NCBI GenBank assembly: GCA_022360315.1
Contig: JAKSDA010000454.1
Coordinates: 62,001-126,000 of the forward strand
Source: Pseudomonadota bacterium
Lineage (GTDB): Bacteria > Myxococcota_A > Polyangia > Haliangiales > Haliangiaceae
Length of the DNA: 64,000 nucleotides
Direction: 5' to 3'
The notes below the pieces were generated by a model that had not been told where the DNA came from, ran no database searches, and saw nothing but the letters and a program-made list of their open reading frames with translations. The position numbers and the translations under genes are program-made. Positions 1 through 10,637 of this stretch are shown in pieces (positions within the stretch are counted from its first letter, which is position 1; each line of letters begins with the position of its first letter).

Positions 1-2
1 CC

Positions 3-263
3 ATGTCCGATACTGCATTTGGCGAGCTAAAATCGAAATGCGATGCCGGAAAACGACACGCGCGAAATACCCAAATTCTGGTTCCCCTGACCTTTTTGGC
101 CGGCGCGGCAGCTGCGGTCAGTTACTATTTTGGTTATCTGTCCGGCGACTCGTCGAACAGAGAACGGGCTCGACTGCGCGGCAAATCGGATCAGCCCACG
201 GTCGAACTCGTACCGTCAGTAACTCCCTCATCGGTGGGGGGAGCGGTGAAGATCGAGTTTTAA
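3..263 (+). CDS. C-terminal part of an unknown membrane protein (5' edge)
   Basis: An 86-residue reading frame reaches the left edge. It contains one hydrophobic segment (about residues 26-46, LVPLTFLAGAAAAVSYYFGY) followed by a charged stretch and a short terminal segment ending VGGAVKIEF. That layout (one helix, then a short outer-membrane-like beta ending) resembles the C-termini of many myxobacterial TPR or PEGA proteins, so the ATG at position 3 may be internal to a longer gene starting outside the window. Its last bases overlap the end of the convergent gene on the other strand. No function can be assigned. Confidence 0.5.
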   Translation: MSDTAFGELKSKCDAGKRHARNTQILVPLTFLAGAAAAVSYYFGYLSGDSSNRERARLRGKSDQPTVELVPSVTPSSVGGAVKIEF

Positions 264-2152
264 TCCCCGTTCAGAGCGCGCTCGAATGCGACCAGGCTGG
301 GCCACAGTTCGTTTTCGAGCAGCTCGTCCAGATGCCAGATGTTGACCGATCGATCCTGCTCGTAGAACCAGGCGAGGACCAACACCACGAGATCGATGCA
401 GGCGGCAGGACAGCGCCAGCGCGGTATATCGGGACCGCGCCGGGCGCACATGTCGCTGTAGCGCTCGTCGCCGCGGACAAGAAATCGGTCGAGAGCCGCG
501 TCAAACGTGGCCACGCCCAATACAATGCGCTGGACAATGTCGACTGGAATGGTCTGTTCTTGCGCTCGCGCCTCACCAGCCGGTCCACCACCAATCACCC
601 CGGCGTGGGCTTGGCCGGCGCCCGCCTCACTCTCGCCCAAGCTGAGAACAGACCCGAGGTTGTCGACAATGTACTGAACCGCAGCGGCAATCGCCTGGTG
701 AAGACCAATCGCGTCAACCCCTTGCTGGCTCAACTGGTCGGCCAGAGCACGCCTGGCCTCGCTGTTTTCGGCCAGCCGGCGGTACGGTCGACTCCACAGC
801 CGTCGTATCCGCTTGCAGTCGATCAGACTCAAGTCCATCTTTAACGGCGCCTCGGGCAAAAGAGACGAGGTCGGCAATGCCTCGCGATACCTGGAAAATT
901 TATGCTCCATCAAATCAGCCAGACACTCGGCAACCACCAGGTTGAGCCCGATGGTGATGCGGCGGCGCAGGTCATCCTGAGCAATGGACAGGAGCTTTTT
1001 GGCCTCTACCACGGTCTTTCCGCCTTCGACGCCGAAAGCCGGGGCCAGCGCGGCCGCCGACAGTGGTTCGCCCAGCTCGTCAAAATCGTGAAATAACCAC
1101 TCGAATTCGCACAGGCTCTCTTGCCAGCCGTGACCCCAGCTGTCGTGGATCAGATACTTTTCGGCCTCGGAGGACGGGATGAGAACCACCATGGTGGCAA
1201 AGCTCTGAGCGACAACCCGGTCGTCGACCCGCTCAAGACCCGGTGTGCGCCGAACCGCAACGGTCAGCTGGCGCAACAACCCGGCATCCACAGCGTCCCT
1301 GTCGAACAGGCCAAAGGCCGGAAAGCGGACGTTTTTCGCGCTCATCGAGGCTTTTTGCATGCGCTCGATAAACCGTTCGACGGCCCGCCGTTCGCCGGCT
1401 TTGCGCGCCGGATAATCAGCTGTGGACAGCTTGCCGTGCAAGATGGGCAAACAGAAAAAAATGCTCGTCGTGGTGATCACCAGGTCGACGTCGCCGGGGC
1501 GCCAAATGAGATCGTCGCTCCCGCCATAAACACGTGACATGAGCTGGGCGACTTGTGCCAGAACGGCCGAATGCCCGGCCGCTCCTGCCGCCACTCCCCG
1601 GGTCGGGGCACCGATGATACGGCACAATTCGGCTGTAATCGCGCCCTTGACCCGAAGATTAGATATCAAATGCTGCTGGCGGTCCTCGATCTCGCCGAGC
1701 TGGTGTCGAGACCAGCCAAAGGCCCGACATAACGCTGCTCGCACCTGGCCGCGCACCTCGTCGTCGGGATCCAGATCGACGGGAAATCGGCCCAGGGTCT
1801 CGCTGCCCAGGGTATCGAGGCGCACCTTGCCGCACGACTCGGCAAAAAACAGCCACAAAAGTGCCGCCTCGGTAAACCAGCGCTTGTGTTCGGCGCTGCC
1901 GGTGCGCAACCGGGCAGGTGCGTGCTCGTGGCACTTGCGCGCCTCGTCGATGATCCGCTCGCGCAGGATCGCGGCCCGCTGCCGGCGCGCTTCCGTGACT
2001 CTGCGGTCTGCCACCTTGCCTGCGTTGCCCGGCTTGTTGGAGGCCAGCGTGTCGAATTCGCTGATCAGATCGACCACATGCTGCCACGAGGCCGGCAGGC
2101 TGCCACTAAAAAGCCGATCGTCAGATAGGACCGATGACGTGGAATCGGACAT
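260..2152 (-). CDS. Unknown 630-residue protein with HDxWGHxWQ motif
   Basis: Last gene of the leftward operon of the PspA/ABC locus. The ATG at 2152 is chosen because it lies 10 bp after the upstream gene, whereas the frame extending upstream of it runs antisense over real coding sequence. The protein is mostly helical with no signal peptide and no clear membrane segment. A dense His/Asp/Trp motif (HDSWGHGWQ, about residues 336-344) is followed by ECEFEW-like acidic residues and later by AECLADLMEHK, which could make a metal site or a conserved structural core. I recognise no family. The position suggests a cytoplasmic effector or regulator working with the transporter and PspA module. This job is inference only. 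Confidence 0.85.
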   Translation of the reverse strand: MSDSTSSVLSDDRLFSGSLPASWQHVVDLISEFDTLASNKPGNAGKVADRRVTEARRQRAAILRERIIDEARKCHEHAPARLRTGSAEHKRWFTEAALLWLFFAESCGKVRLDTLGSETLGRFPVDLDPDDEVRGQVRAALCRAFGWSRHQLGEIEDRQQHLISNLRVKGAITAELCRIIGAPTRGVAAGAAGHSAVLAQVAQLMSRVYGGSDDLIWRPGDVDLVITTTSIFFCLPILHGKLSTADYPARKAGERRAVERFIERMQKASMSAKNVRFPAFGLFDRDAVDAGLLRQLTVAVRRTPGLERVDDRVVAQSFATMVVLIPSSEAEKYLIHDSWGHGWQESLCEFEWLFHDFDELGEPLSAAALAPAFGVEGGKTVVEAKKLLSIAQDDLRRRITIGLNLVVAECLADLMEHKFSRYREALPTSSLLPEAPLKMDLSLIDCKRIRRLWSRPYRRLAENSEARRALADQLSQQGVDAIGLHQAIAAAVQYIVDNLGSVLSLGESEAGAGQAHAGVIGGGPAGEARAQEQTIPVDIVQRIVLGVATFDAALDRFLVRGDERYSDMCARRGPDIPRWRCPAACIDLVVLVLAWFYEQDRSVNIWHLDELLENELWPSLVAFERALNGD

Positions 2153-2162
2153 GTTGACGCCT

Positions 2163-3101
2163 TTACTGGTTGCGTTGACTGACCGCTCGCGTCCGCTGTC
2201 GCACCGCAGCGTCCGGGTTGAGAATATTTTCGAGCAAGTGCTCGGCCTCCAGGGAACCCAATGGATCGACCAGGATTTCGTGCCGTTCGACCATGTCGTC
2301 GAGGTAGGCATTTACGTCCATGCCCGGGTCGGCCAGGACCTGGCTGTAGATATTGCGCATCTGGTACACGATGGTCTCGGCCCGGGTGCGAAACAATTCG
2401 AGAGTGGCCTCGATCTTGGGCAAACGCTGCCGGCGAGCCTCGCACAGACGCTTGCGTTCGGCCAGCACTGCGCGCAGCTCCGGGTTGGTGGTATGGGTCA
2501 ACTTGGCGTTCACCTCGTCGAGCTCGTTTTGCAGCTGGTTCTGGTCCACGTTGTGCAGCGCATTGGCAAGGGCGCGACAGGCGATGACAAAGCGCAGATA
2601 GCCGTTGACGACCTGCTCGAGGCGATCGAACTCGTGCTCGCGGATCGACACATCGCGCAGCTGGCGCAGCTCGCGCAGTTTGGCGATGATCTGACGCATC
2701 TCGGTGTACTCGGCGTACGACTTGCTGTCGCGCTGAATGATCCGGTCGTCGAGGCTCTCCTCTTCGATCTCGGTGAACAGGCCGAGCAGCTTTTGGCCGA
2801 ACGATTTGGGCCTGGGCGGAGTTAATCCCCACAATTGCTGCATGTAGTAGGACCGTTCTTTTTGCAGTTCTCTGCTGGCCAGCTGCTCGTCGACACCGGC
2901 GCGAAACATCTGCAGATCTGGTACCACCCACATGGCACCGGCCTCGACTGGAAGCACGACGAGAAGTGCGGCCGGGCCAAACACGACCGCTGCTGCCCCG
3001 CCAGCGAGGAGAAACCCCAGGTTTAGCCAGTGGGTAAACGCGTATCGGCGATAGGGTCGTGTGCTCTGCTCATCGGTGGTCACAAGGCTCGCAAGGCTCA
3101 C
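2163..3101 (-). CDS. Membrane-anchored coiled-coil protein
   Basis: A 312-residue protein starting at GTG 3101. A GAGGT ribosome-binding site lies about 8 nt upstream and the stop codon of the preceding ATPase gene is in the same frame just before it. A hydrophobic region at about residues 27-60 can form two short membrane helices. The rest is strongly helical and charged, with heptad-like stretches at about 130-250 (RELRQLRDVSI, LQNELDEVNAK), so a long cytoplasmic coiled coil is likely. It is spaced 10 bp from its neighbours on both sides and is clearly co-transcribed. No family recognised. It could couple the ABC permease or the membrane to the PspA-like protein, which is inference. Confidence 0.85.
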   Translation of the reverse strand: MSLASLVTTDEQSTRPYRRYAFTHWLNLGFLLAGGAAAVVFGPAALLVVLPVEAGAMWVVPDLQMFRAGVDEQLASRELQKERSYYMQQLWGLTPPRPKSFGQKLLGLFTEIEEESLDDRIIQRDSKSYAEYTEMRQIIAKLRELRQLRDVSIREHEFDRLEQVVNGYLRFVIACRALANALHNVDQNQLQNELDEVNAKLTHTTNPELRAVLAERKRLCEARRQRLPKIEATLELFRTRAETIVYQMRNIYSQVLADPGMDVNAYLDDMVERHEILVDPLGSLEAEHLLENILNPDAAVRQRTRAVSQRNQ

Positions 3102-3110
3102 AGCATCACC

Positions 3111-4010
3111 TCAGACATCGATCTCCATGCGGCCATGAGCACCGCCGCTGGCTGCTTGGCGCAACCGGGTCAAAATGCGTTCCTCGAGCTGGCGATACTC
3201 GGCCGAGCGAATCCAGTTCTCCGACCGCGGTTTGGGCTCGGCTATGGTGAGATCGTTGATCACTGTGGCGGGCCGGGTCGACAGGACAATGATCCGATCG
3301 GCTATGGACAGGGCCTCTGACACATCGTGAGTCACGAATAGAGCCAGGCACGGAAAACGCTTCCACAGCTCGATGGTGAGCACCTGCATCTCGTGACGGG
3401 TCTGCGGATCGAGAGCCGAAAAAGGCTCGTCGAGGCAGAGGATCGGTGGCCGTAAAACCAGGCGTGCTGCCAGCGATACCCGCTGCATCATGCCGCCCGA
3501 CAGTTGCCTCGGGCGTAGTTTTTTTGCCTCGGTCAGACCGACCGCTTCGAGAACCTCGTCGGCCCGTTTTTCGCGCTCCTCGGGCGAGACATCCTCGCCC
3601 CACAGGCCGGTCTTGAACGGCAGGAGCACATTGCCCCGGACATCGAGCCAGGCCTTGAGCACCGGTTTCTGAAACACGGTCAATACTTGATCGTGGGGCC
3701 CGGTGACCTCATTGCCCTGGATTCGCACCGATCCGCTGGTCGGCATGGCCACCTTGCGGTCGTGCATACCCGAGACCAGGCGCAAGATGGTCGACTTGCC
3801 GCACCCGGACGGACCGAGGATGCAGATGGTCTCGCGACGCTCGACCGTGAATGAAACATTATCGAGAACTCTGGTGGTCGACCCGTCCTGCTCCGGATAA
3901 CTCTGACACACACTGGTGAATTCTATAAAGGGCGGACGAGGCTCGCCCGATGGCGAAGCAGTGTCGTCGCCCGCAGCTGTATCGGTGGCCATATCGGTTT
4001 TTTGGGCCAT
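3111..4010 (-). CDS. ABC transporter ATPase, nitrate/taurine (NrtD/SsuB/TauB) type
   Basis: A 299-residue nucleotide-binding subunit. Visible motifs are Walker A GPSGCGKS, the Q-loop in VFQKP, signature LSGGMMQR, Walker B ILCLDEP, D-loop SALD and switch VTHD. It has the compact length of the taurine/nitrate/sulfonate family with about 30 extra polar residues at the N-terminus before the first strand. The ATG at 4010 is 4 bp past the permease stop. It should power the permease encoded just upstream together with the OmpA-fused binding protein. The substrate cannot be read from sequence, because the binding protein is unusual and may act as a sensor. Confidence 0.93.
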   Translation of the reverse strand: MAQKTDMATDTAAGDDTASPSGEPRPPFIEFTSVCQSYPEQDGSTTRVLDNVSFTVERRETICILGPSGCGKSTILRLVSGMHDRKVAMPTSGSVRIQGNEVTGPHDQVLTVFQKPVLKAWLDVRGNVLLPFKTGLWGEDVSPEEREKRADEVLEAVGLTEAKKLRPRQLSGGMMQRVSLAARLVLRPPILCLDEPFSALDPQTRHEMQVLTIELWKRFPCLALFVTHDVSEALSIADRIIVLSTRPATVINDLTIAEPKPRSENWIRSAEYRQLEERILTRLRQAASGGAHGRMEIDV

Positions 4011-4014
4011 CGAA

Positions 4015-4794
4015 TCAAGCCTCCCAGTTGAAGAAACGTTTCCGCACAGCACCGAGCAGGTAGTCGGTGAGGACACCAATGGCCAGAATGACGATGATTC
4101 CGGCCCACACTTTCTCGGTGTTCTGAAAGCGCTCGGCCCGTTTGACCACCGCACCGAGTCCGGTGGTGACGTTGGCGATCTCGGCGGCGACCAGATAGGT
4201 CCACGCGATACCGGTACACACCTTGATGGCATCGAAGATGCGCGGCCAGGCCGCCGGTATCAAAAAATGAATCATGGTGCCAAACGGCTTGAACCCATAG
4301 TCGACCGCGACGTCGACGTATTCGTCCGGGATGGCGCGGATGGCATCAAAGGTGAGTGGAATAATGTATACCACCGTGCCGAAGAATAAGAAGCCGACCT
4401 TCATCTTTTCGTCGATCCCCCAGATGAGGAAAAAGATGGGAATGAAGGCGATGATGGGGGCGGTGCGGAAGGGAAAGATGACCCACTTGAGAAACGCCTC
4501 GACGCGGCCAAAAGTGCCCATCAAGATCCCAATGGGAATGCCGACCAGCGAGGCCAGCACAATGGCATAGAGCACTCTGCGCACCGATGCCCAGCCGTCG
4601 CGCCAGATAGTGCCGTCCTGGAACATGCCGATGAACGCCTCGACCGTCGCCTGGGGCGAGGGAATGTAGGCACTCTCGACAATGCCGAACGAGGTGACGA
4701 ACCACCACACGAATAGGACCGAAAACACGCCTGCAAAAGGCAGAATCCTGGCCATTGGACCGGTGGTGGGAATGGCGACGTATCGTGCTGACAT
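4015..4794 (-). CDS. ABC transporter permease, SsuC/TauC/NrtB type
   Basis: A 259-residue inner-membrane protein with about six hydrophobic helices. A cytoplasmic EAA-like loop is present around residues 165-185 (PDEYVDVAVDYGFKPFG), the contact site for the ATPase. This matches the nitrate/sulfonate/taurine permease family in length and layout. The next gene codes for its ATPase and the previous one for a binding protein, so the set is a complete importer (one permease gene, presumably a homodimer). Start ATG 4794, about 40 bp after the binding-protein stop. Confidence 0.92.
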   Translation of the reverse strand: MSARYVAIPTTGPMARILPFAGVFSVLFVWWFVTSFGIVESAYIPSPQATVEAFIGMFQDGTIWRDGWASVRRVLYAIVLASLVGIPIGILMGTFGRVEAFLKWVIFPFRTAPIIAFIPIFFLIWGIDEKMKVGFLFFGTVVYIIPLTFDAIRAIPDEYVDVAVDYGFKPFGTMIHFLIPAAWPRIFDAIKVCTGIAWTYLVAAEIANVTTGLGAVVKRAERFQNTEKVWAGIIVILAIGVLTDYLLGAVRKRFFNWEA

Positions 4795-4836
4795 GGCGAC
4801 CTGACGGTTGACTATTCGACAGCTCGGGCCTGAGTT

Positions 4837-6414
4837 CTAGGAACCACTGATAAACAGGATGTCGGTGCGCCGGTTGGCGGCGCGGCCGTCACTGGTTTTG
4901 TTGCTGGCCACCGGGTTGGCGCTGCCATTGCCCTTGGCGGTGAGGCGCCGTTTGTCGATGCCCTTTTCGATCAAATAATCCACCACGGACTGGGCTCGTT
5001 TCTCGCTCAGCGATTCGTTGAATCGCTCTCTGCCCACGTTGTCGGTATTGCCCTCGACTCGCACATACATGGCGCGGGCCATCTCCAGCTGGGGCACGAC
5101 CTGGTTGTTGAGAATGTGCATGGATTCGGCGTCGAGATCGCTCTCGCCTGGATCGAAGTTGATGGTGACCGGTTTGGTGAAAACTGCCCGGCCGGTTTTG
5201 GCCACTTGCGGCTTGTAATCGGGGGTTTTAGTCTCAGTGATCTTGGCCGTGGTCGCGCTGCGCAATTTCCTGATGATGCTGTCATCGCGCAGTGCTGCCG
5301 GTGCGAAGCGGTCGGTGATTTCGGCCTCGGGATAATTGGTCCAGATGGTATCGGCCTGGTTGTACACCCGGTCGAACGAGGCCCGACCGCCCTGCAGACC
5401 GAAAAAGCGCACGTTTTCGGCAAGGTCGGCCCATTTGACCCAGTTAAACGCGGCCAGCGTGCCCTTTGCGCCCAGCTCGTCGCGGAAGCGGGGCACGACC
5501 TTGGCGATCATAGCTGCAGCGGCCTTGCGATCGGCCTCGGCCTTGACCACGCCAGCGAACCAAACCCTGGCGATTTTTTCGGCGACCTGCGGCTTCGTTT
5601 CGAGCGTGTTTTTTCTGGTCAACAAGACGTCGGCGATGAGCTCGGTGGCGTCGGCAGTCGAAAATAGCCGGTGGGCGCCGGCCCGGCCCTGCAGCGCGAG
5701 AGTCACGTCGGGTTCCCACAGACAGGCGACGTCGACCTTGCCCTGGGTGAACAGAACCCGGCCAAAGGTAAAGTCATCCATCGAGAAACTGGTATCGGTG
5801 CGGACCTGCAGGATCTGCGCGGGGGTCAATCGCGAGTTGTTGAGCATGAATTCGAAAACCGTGTGGTCGGGCGAGAACATCATCATGGCCGATTTGCGGC
5901 CCAGAATGTCCTCGACCTTCTGCACCTCCCGGGCGGCGACGCAAGCATCGCCTCCGCGCGACCAGTCGATCTGCAAGAAGGCGCGCACCTCGACGCCGGT
6001 TTTTTTGTAGCTGCCCATATTGATGGGCATTTCGTCTACCACTTGCCACACAAAATCGACTGCGCCGGTTTGCAGGGCGACATTCTTCTTGATCGGATCT
6101 TCGATGAAGACAATCTGCAGGGTGAGCCGCTCGGCGGCAGCTGCCGAGCCCGGCTGCGTGGTCAATCCACCATTGCCAACCACCATGGGCATATGCCCCG
6201 GCCACTCGGACAGGGCCATCTTGTAGGTGTTACCGGAAGGCGTGTCGACCGTTCCGGCAGTCCCGCCAGACCCCGGGACTGGCGTGGGGCGGTCGGGATT
6301 GTCGGCGACCCGGCCGCTCTTGTCCACGATCACCAACTGATAGACCGCAAATCCAGCCCCCGCGAGGATGAGCAAAATAAGGATTTTCGCCGCCGGCTTT
6401 AGCTTGACTGCCAT
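4837..6414 (-). CDS. Substrate-binding protein fused to OmpA peptidoglycan-binding domain
   Basis: A 525-residue two-domain protein. Residues about 8-27 form an N-terminal membrane anchor without a lipobox, followed by a Pro/Gly/Thr linker. Residues about 60-370 resemble an NMT1/taurine-type periplasmic binding protein (paired lobes, VDFVWQVVDEMP, CLWEPDV). Residues about 400-525 are an OmpA C-terminal domain with NTDNVG, LSEKRAQSVVDYL and GRAANRRTD, the usual peptidoglycan-contact signature. The same operon encodes the permease and ATPase. A binding protein tethered both to membrane and to cell wall is not a typical importer component. It could sense wall-membrane distance or hold the transporter at the wall. 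That reading is inference. Confidence 0.9.
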   Translation of the reverse strand: MAVKLKPAAKILILLILAGAGFAVYQLVIVDKSGRVADNPDRPTPVPGSGGTAGTVDTPSGNTYKMALSEWPGHMPMVVGNGGLTTQPGSAAAAERLTLQIVFIEDPIKKNVALQTGAVDFVWQVVDEMPINMGSYKKTGVEVRAFLQIDWSRGGDACVAAREVQKVEDILGRKSAMMMFSPDHTVFEFMLNNSRLTPAQILQVRTDTSFSMDDFTFGRVLFTQGKVDVACLWEPDVTLALQGRAGAHRLFSTADATELIADVLLTRKNTLETKPQVAEKIARVWFAGVVKAEADRKAAAAMIAKVVPRFRDELGAKGTLAAFNWVKWADLAENVRFFGLQGGRASFDRVYNQADTIWTNYPEAEITDRFAPAALRDDSIIRKLRSATTAKITETKTPDYKPQVAKTGRAVFTKPVTINFDPGESDLDAESMHILNNQVVPQLEMARAMYVRVEGNTDNVGRERFNESLSEKRAQSVVDYLIEKGIDKRRLTAKGNGSANPVASNKTSDGRAANRRTDILFISGS

Positions 6415-6462
6415 GTTACGACTCCATGTACAAGATTGCGCTTGGCTTGATTGCGCTCTGCT

Positions 6463-7299
6463 TCACTGTGCTTTGCCATTCCTTGCCGGAGCGGCCTGGC
6501 CATCCGCAAAAAAGCCGAGCAAGCTCGATAGAGCGTTGATCACATGAGTAATGCCATGACGTGCGTGCTCGGCATGGGTCTCGACTTCGCGCTTTTGTTG
6601 CTCGAGCTCGTCCACCGCGTGTGTGGTCTCGGCGATGGCTGCTTCCCGCTGGCTTTGCAATTCCTGGATCTGGCGATCGATTTCGTCGAGCACCTGGGCA
6701 CCGGTCTGCCGGGTGTTGTCAATGCGGGCGTCGATGCTCTCGAGCTGGTGATTGCGTTCGTCTTCGAGCACCTGCAGATGACTGCGCAGGGCCGACTGCC
6801 GTGCCCGCGCATCGGCGAGCACTTCGGTCTCGGACCAGGTTTCGTCGGCCGAGTCCATGGCGCGCACCATGATGACCTGCTGCTCGGGTGGAAACATGGA
6901 CAGGCCGGCGATGAGCTTGAGAACTCGCGAAGCCGAATTGGGACCGTCCTCGATGCCGGCGCTCAGGAACACGTCCTCGGCAGTCATTGCCATCACTGCC
7001 GATTCGACCCGCTGCGCCGTCGCGTCGGTCCCGCTGGCCCGGGTCAGACCGGCGGCGAGGGGCGGGGATGGTGGCCGTGCCGGAGCGACCGGGTCCGGGC
7101 TCGAACCGACGTCCGGCTGACTTGGTTCTGGTATTGGCTGGCCGGACTCGGCGGCCTGAATTCCCTCGAGTTGGGCCAACAGCTCCGAGGTGCCCCTGGT
7201 AATGTCGTCAAAGGTCGCCTGGGGGGCGCTTTCCCTGTCAGATTCATCGTCTTCGAACTCCACGAATGCGGAGGCCACCTTGCGGAAGAACCCGGCCAT
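6463..7299 (-). CDS. Coiled-coil protein, first gene of leftward operon
   Basis: A 278-residue protein. The N-terminus MAGFFRKVASAF can form an amphipathic helix. It is followed by an acidic and Pro-rich linker to about residue 95, a helical domain around 100-155 (EDVFLSAGIEDGP, RVLKLIAGLSMFPPEQQ), a long coiled coil at about 170-250 (QVLDEIDRQIQELQSQ, VDELEQQKREVE) and a terminal hydrophobic/amphipathic helix (VINALSSLLGFF). Ends able to lie on membranes plus a coiled-coil middle recall PspA-type membrane-binding proteins, though it is not itself a clear PspA. It begins 113 bp from the divergent pspA-like gene. No family recognised. Confidence 0.85.
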   Translation of the reverse strand: MAGFFRKVASAFVEFEDDESDRESAPQATFDDITRGTSELLAQLEGIQAAESGQPIPEPSQPDVGSSPDPVAPARPPSPPLAAGLTRASGTDATAQRVESAVMAMTAEDVFLSAGIEDGPNSASRVLKLIAGLSMFPPEQQVIMVRAMDSADETWSETEVLADARARQSALRSHLQVLEDERNHQLESIDARIDNTRQTGAQVLDEIDRQIQELQSQREAAIAETTHAVDELEQQKREVETHAEHARHGITHVINALSSLLGFFADGQAAPARNGKAQ

Positions 7300-7321
7300 G
7301 CCGTCACTCTATAGCGTCTGT

Positions 7322-7350
7322 TTTATAGCTGCAACTCGGTGGGAAACCAA
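7322..7350 (-). promoter_or_regulatory. Putative sigma-70 promoter of the leftward operon
   Basis: On the minus strand TTGGTT is followed after 17 bp by TATAAA, about 20 bp before the start codon of the coiled-coil gene. The -10 matches 5 of 6 consensus bases, the -35 only 3 of 6. It lies back-to-back with the promoter proposed for the pspA-like gene, so one regulator could control both arms. Confidence 0.4.
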
Positions 7351-7352
7351 GA

Positions 7353-7382
7353 TTGACAGCCATTTCCGAGCAGACTTACAGT
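7353..7382 (+). promoter_or_regulatory. Putative sigma-70 promoter of pspA-AAA-terB arm
   Basis: TTGACA, 18-bp spacer, TACAGT, ending 30 bp before the pspA-like start codon. No sigma-54 GG-N10-GC element of the enterobacterial psp type is apparent. The same TTGACA-N18-TACnGT layout occurs before the sheath gene at 13041. Confidence 0.4.
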
Positions 7383-7412
7383 CCGGGAATTCTCCTCGTA
7401 GCGGAGCAAGGC

Positions 7413-8123
7413 ATGGCAAACAACGGCTTTTTGAAGCGATTGGGCAATTTGTGGCGGGGATTTGTGTCCCTGTGGATTTCCGACGTCGAGCGCAAGCACC
7501 CCGAGATCGCCTATGAGAACGCGATCAACTCGATGGTCGAGAAGTATGCCCAGCTCAAGCGGGCCACCGCGGCGATCATTCGACGGCGTGACGAGGTGGG
7601 CGCGCGCCTCAAGGAAAAGAGCAATGAACTCGCTCAGGTAGAAGCTGATCTGCACACTGCGGTGGAGACCGATCAACAGGAGCTCGGGCTCATTTTGGTG
7701 CAGAAGCAGAAAGCGGTTGCCGAGACGGTTGCCGGTCTGCAGGCGGAGCTGCAGACTGCGGTCAACGACGCCGATACGGCCAAATCTTCACTGATTCAGG
7801 TCCAATCCGAGATCAAGAAACTCAGGGCCGAGAAGGACAACATGATGGCCAAGATGGCCTCGGCCAAGGCGCGCATTCGGGTTCAGGAACAGCTCGAGGG
7901 GCTATCGGTCGACGCCGAGGTCAAGGCACTCGACAATGTGCGCGAGCATGTGAAGACCACGATCGCCCAGGCCGATCTGAACCAAGAACTCAGCGAGACC
8001 GACCTGGACGTGCGCCTGCGCAAGCTGCGCCAGCAATCGGGCGACGTGACCGCAAAATCGGAGTGGGAGCGTCTGCGTGCCGCTTCTGCGGCCAGGAAAG
8101 CCGCAGCCAAAAAAACCCTCTAG
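7413..8123 (+). CDS. pspA: PspA/IM30-family membrane-remodelling protein
   Basis: A 236-residue protein from ATG 7413, chosen over an upstream in-frame start because a GGAG site lies about 8 nt before it. It opens with a hydrophobic amphipathic helix (FLKRLGNLWRGFVSLW) and continues as one long charged coiled coil to about residue 200, the PspA/IM30/ESCRT-III layout; length fits the family (220-250). The terminus is Ala/Lys-rich. Such proteins form rods or rings on the inner membrane and limit proton leakage under envelope stress. It is followed after 3 bp by an AAA ATPase, which could disassemble the polymer much as Vps4 does for ESCRT-III (analogy). Exact orthology to E. coli PspA is not shown. 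Confidence 0.85.
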   Translation: MANNGFLKRLGNLWRGFVSLWISDVERKHPEIAYENAINSMVEKYAQLKRATAAIIRRRDEVGARLKEKSNELAQVEADLHTAVETDQQELGLILVQKQKAVAETVAGLQAELQTAVNDADTAKSSLIQVQSEIKKLRAEKDNMMAKMASAKARIRVQEQLEGLSVDAEVKALDNVREHVKTTIAQADLNQELSETDLDVRLRKLRQQSGDVTAKSEWERLRAASAARKAAAKKTL

Positions 8124-8126
8124 GCC

Positions 8127-9962
<1,836 letters not shown>

Positions 9963-10027
9963 CGGTCGGGAGGCAGCGCAAGCATTTCAGTGATGAGTTT
10001 CTGATTCCGTTCAAGGAGAAATGAGAC

Positions 10028-10480
10028 ATGCAGGAGTTTTTTCCCGAGATCGAAGTTCGCGAGGAACACGCCGAAGCCATCGCCCGAGGGCTCATTGCCG
10101 TGGCCAGGGCCGACGGCGAGATTCACCCGCGCGAGGCCGCCATGATCGGCGAATTTTTCGCCTCGATAACCGATCGAGTGTCCGAGTGGGGTGCATTCGA
10201 GCGCGAGGACAACGTGGCGCCCGATCTTCTCGCCATGCAGCTGCCCAGTCCCGAGTTGCGCGCGCTATTTGTCAAGACCGCCCTGCTTTTGGCTTATGCC
10301 GACGGCGCCCACGGTCCCGGCGAGGCCAAACTCATCGCCGAGTACGCGTCGGCCATGGATATCGCAAAGGATGAACTCGACGAGCTGGAACTCCGGGTCA
10401 AGGAGTATTTACTGTCCCAGCTGAGCCATCTGGCCAACGTCGAGGCAGTCGCCGAGGTCGCCAAGGAAATCGATATTTGA
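10028..10480 (+). CDS. TerB-like helical protein
   Basis: A 150-residue all-helical protein with two related acidic repeats, AVARADGEIHPREAAMI (about 24-40) and LLLAYADGAHGPGEAK (about 87-102), the ADG-hxxxE pattern typical of TerB/DUF533-type domains where the acidic residues bind metal. A GGAG site precedes the ATG. It lies 65 bp after the AAA gene and probably belongs to the same unit. TerB proteins take part in tellurite/stress-related membrane complexes, so its place with PspA and an AAA ATPase supports an envelope-stress role. Confidence 0.82.
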   Translation: MQEFFPEIEVREEHAEAIARGLIAVARADGEIHPREAAMIGEFFASITDRVSEWGAFEREDNVAPDLLAMQLPSPELRALFVKTALLLAYADGAHGPGEAKLIAEYASAMDIAKDELDELELRVKEYLLSQLSHLANVEAVAEVAKEIDI

Positions 10481-10637
10481 CCGGACCGAAGCTCCGCACC
10501 GGATGACCGAGTCACCCCCTTGAGTTCGGAGTGCGCCCCCCGCAAAAACCCGGCAAGCAGCCTGAGGCCTGCCCCATTTTGCCGGCCCTCAACCTTGTCT
10601 GCCGGTCGAAAACTTCCTACCTTGGCAGTCTTACCCC

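Noticed and set aside
38..844. 268-codon open frame on the plus strand
   Set aside because: It lies antisense to the 630-residue gene, has low-complexity composition and no motif. High GC creates such shadows.
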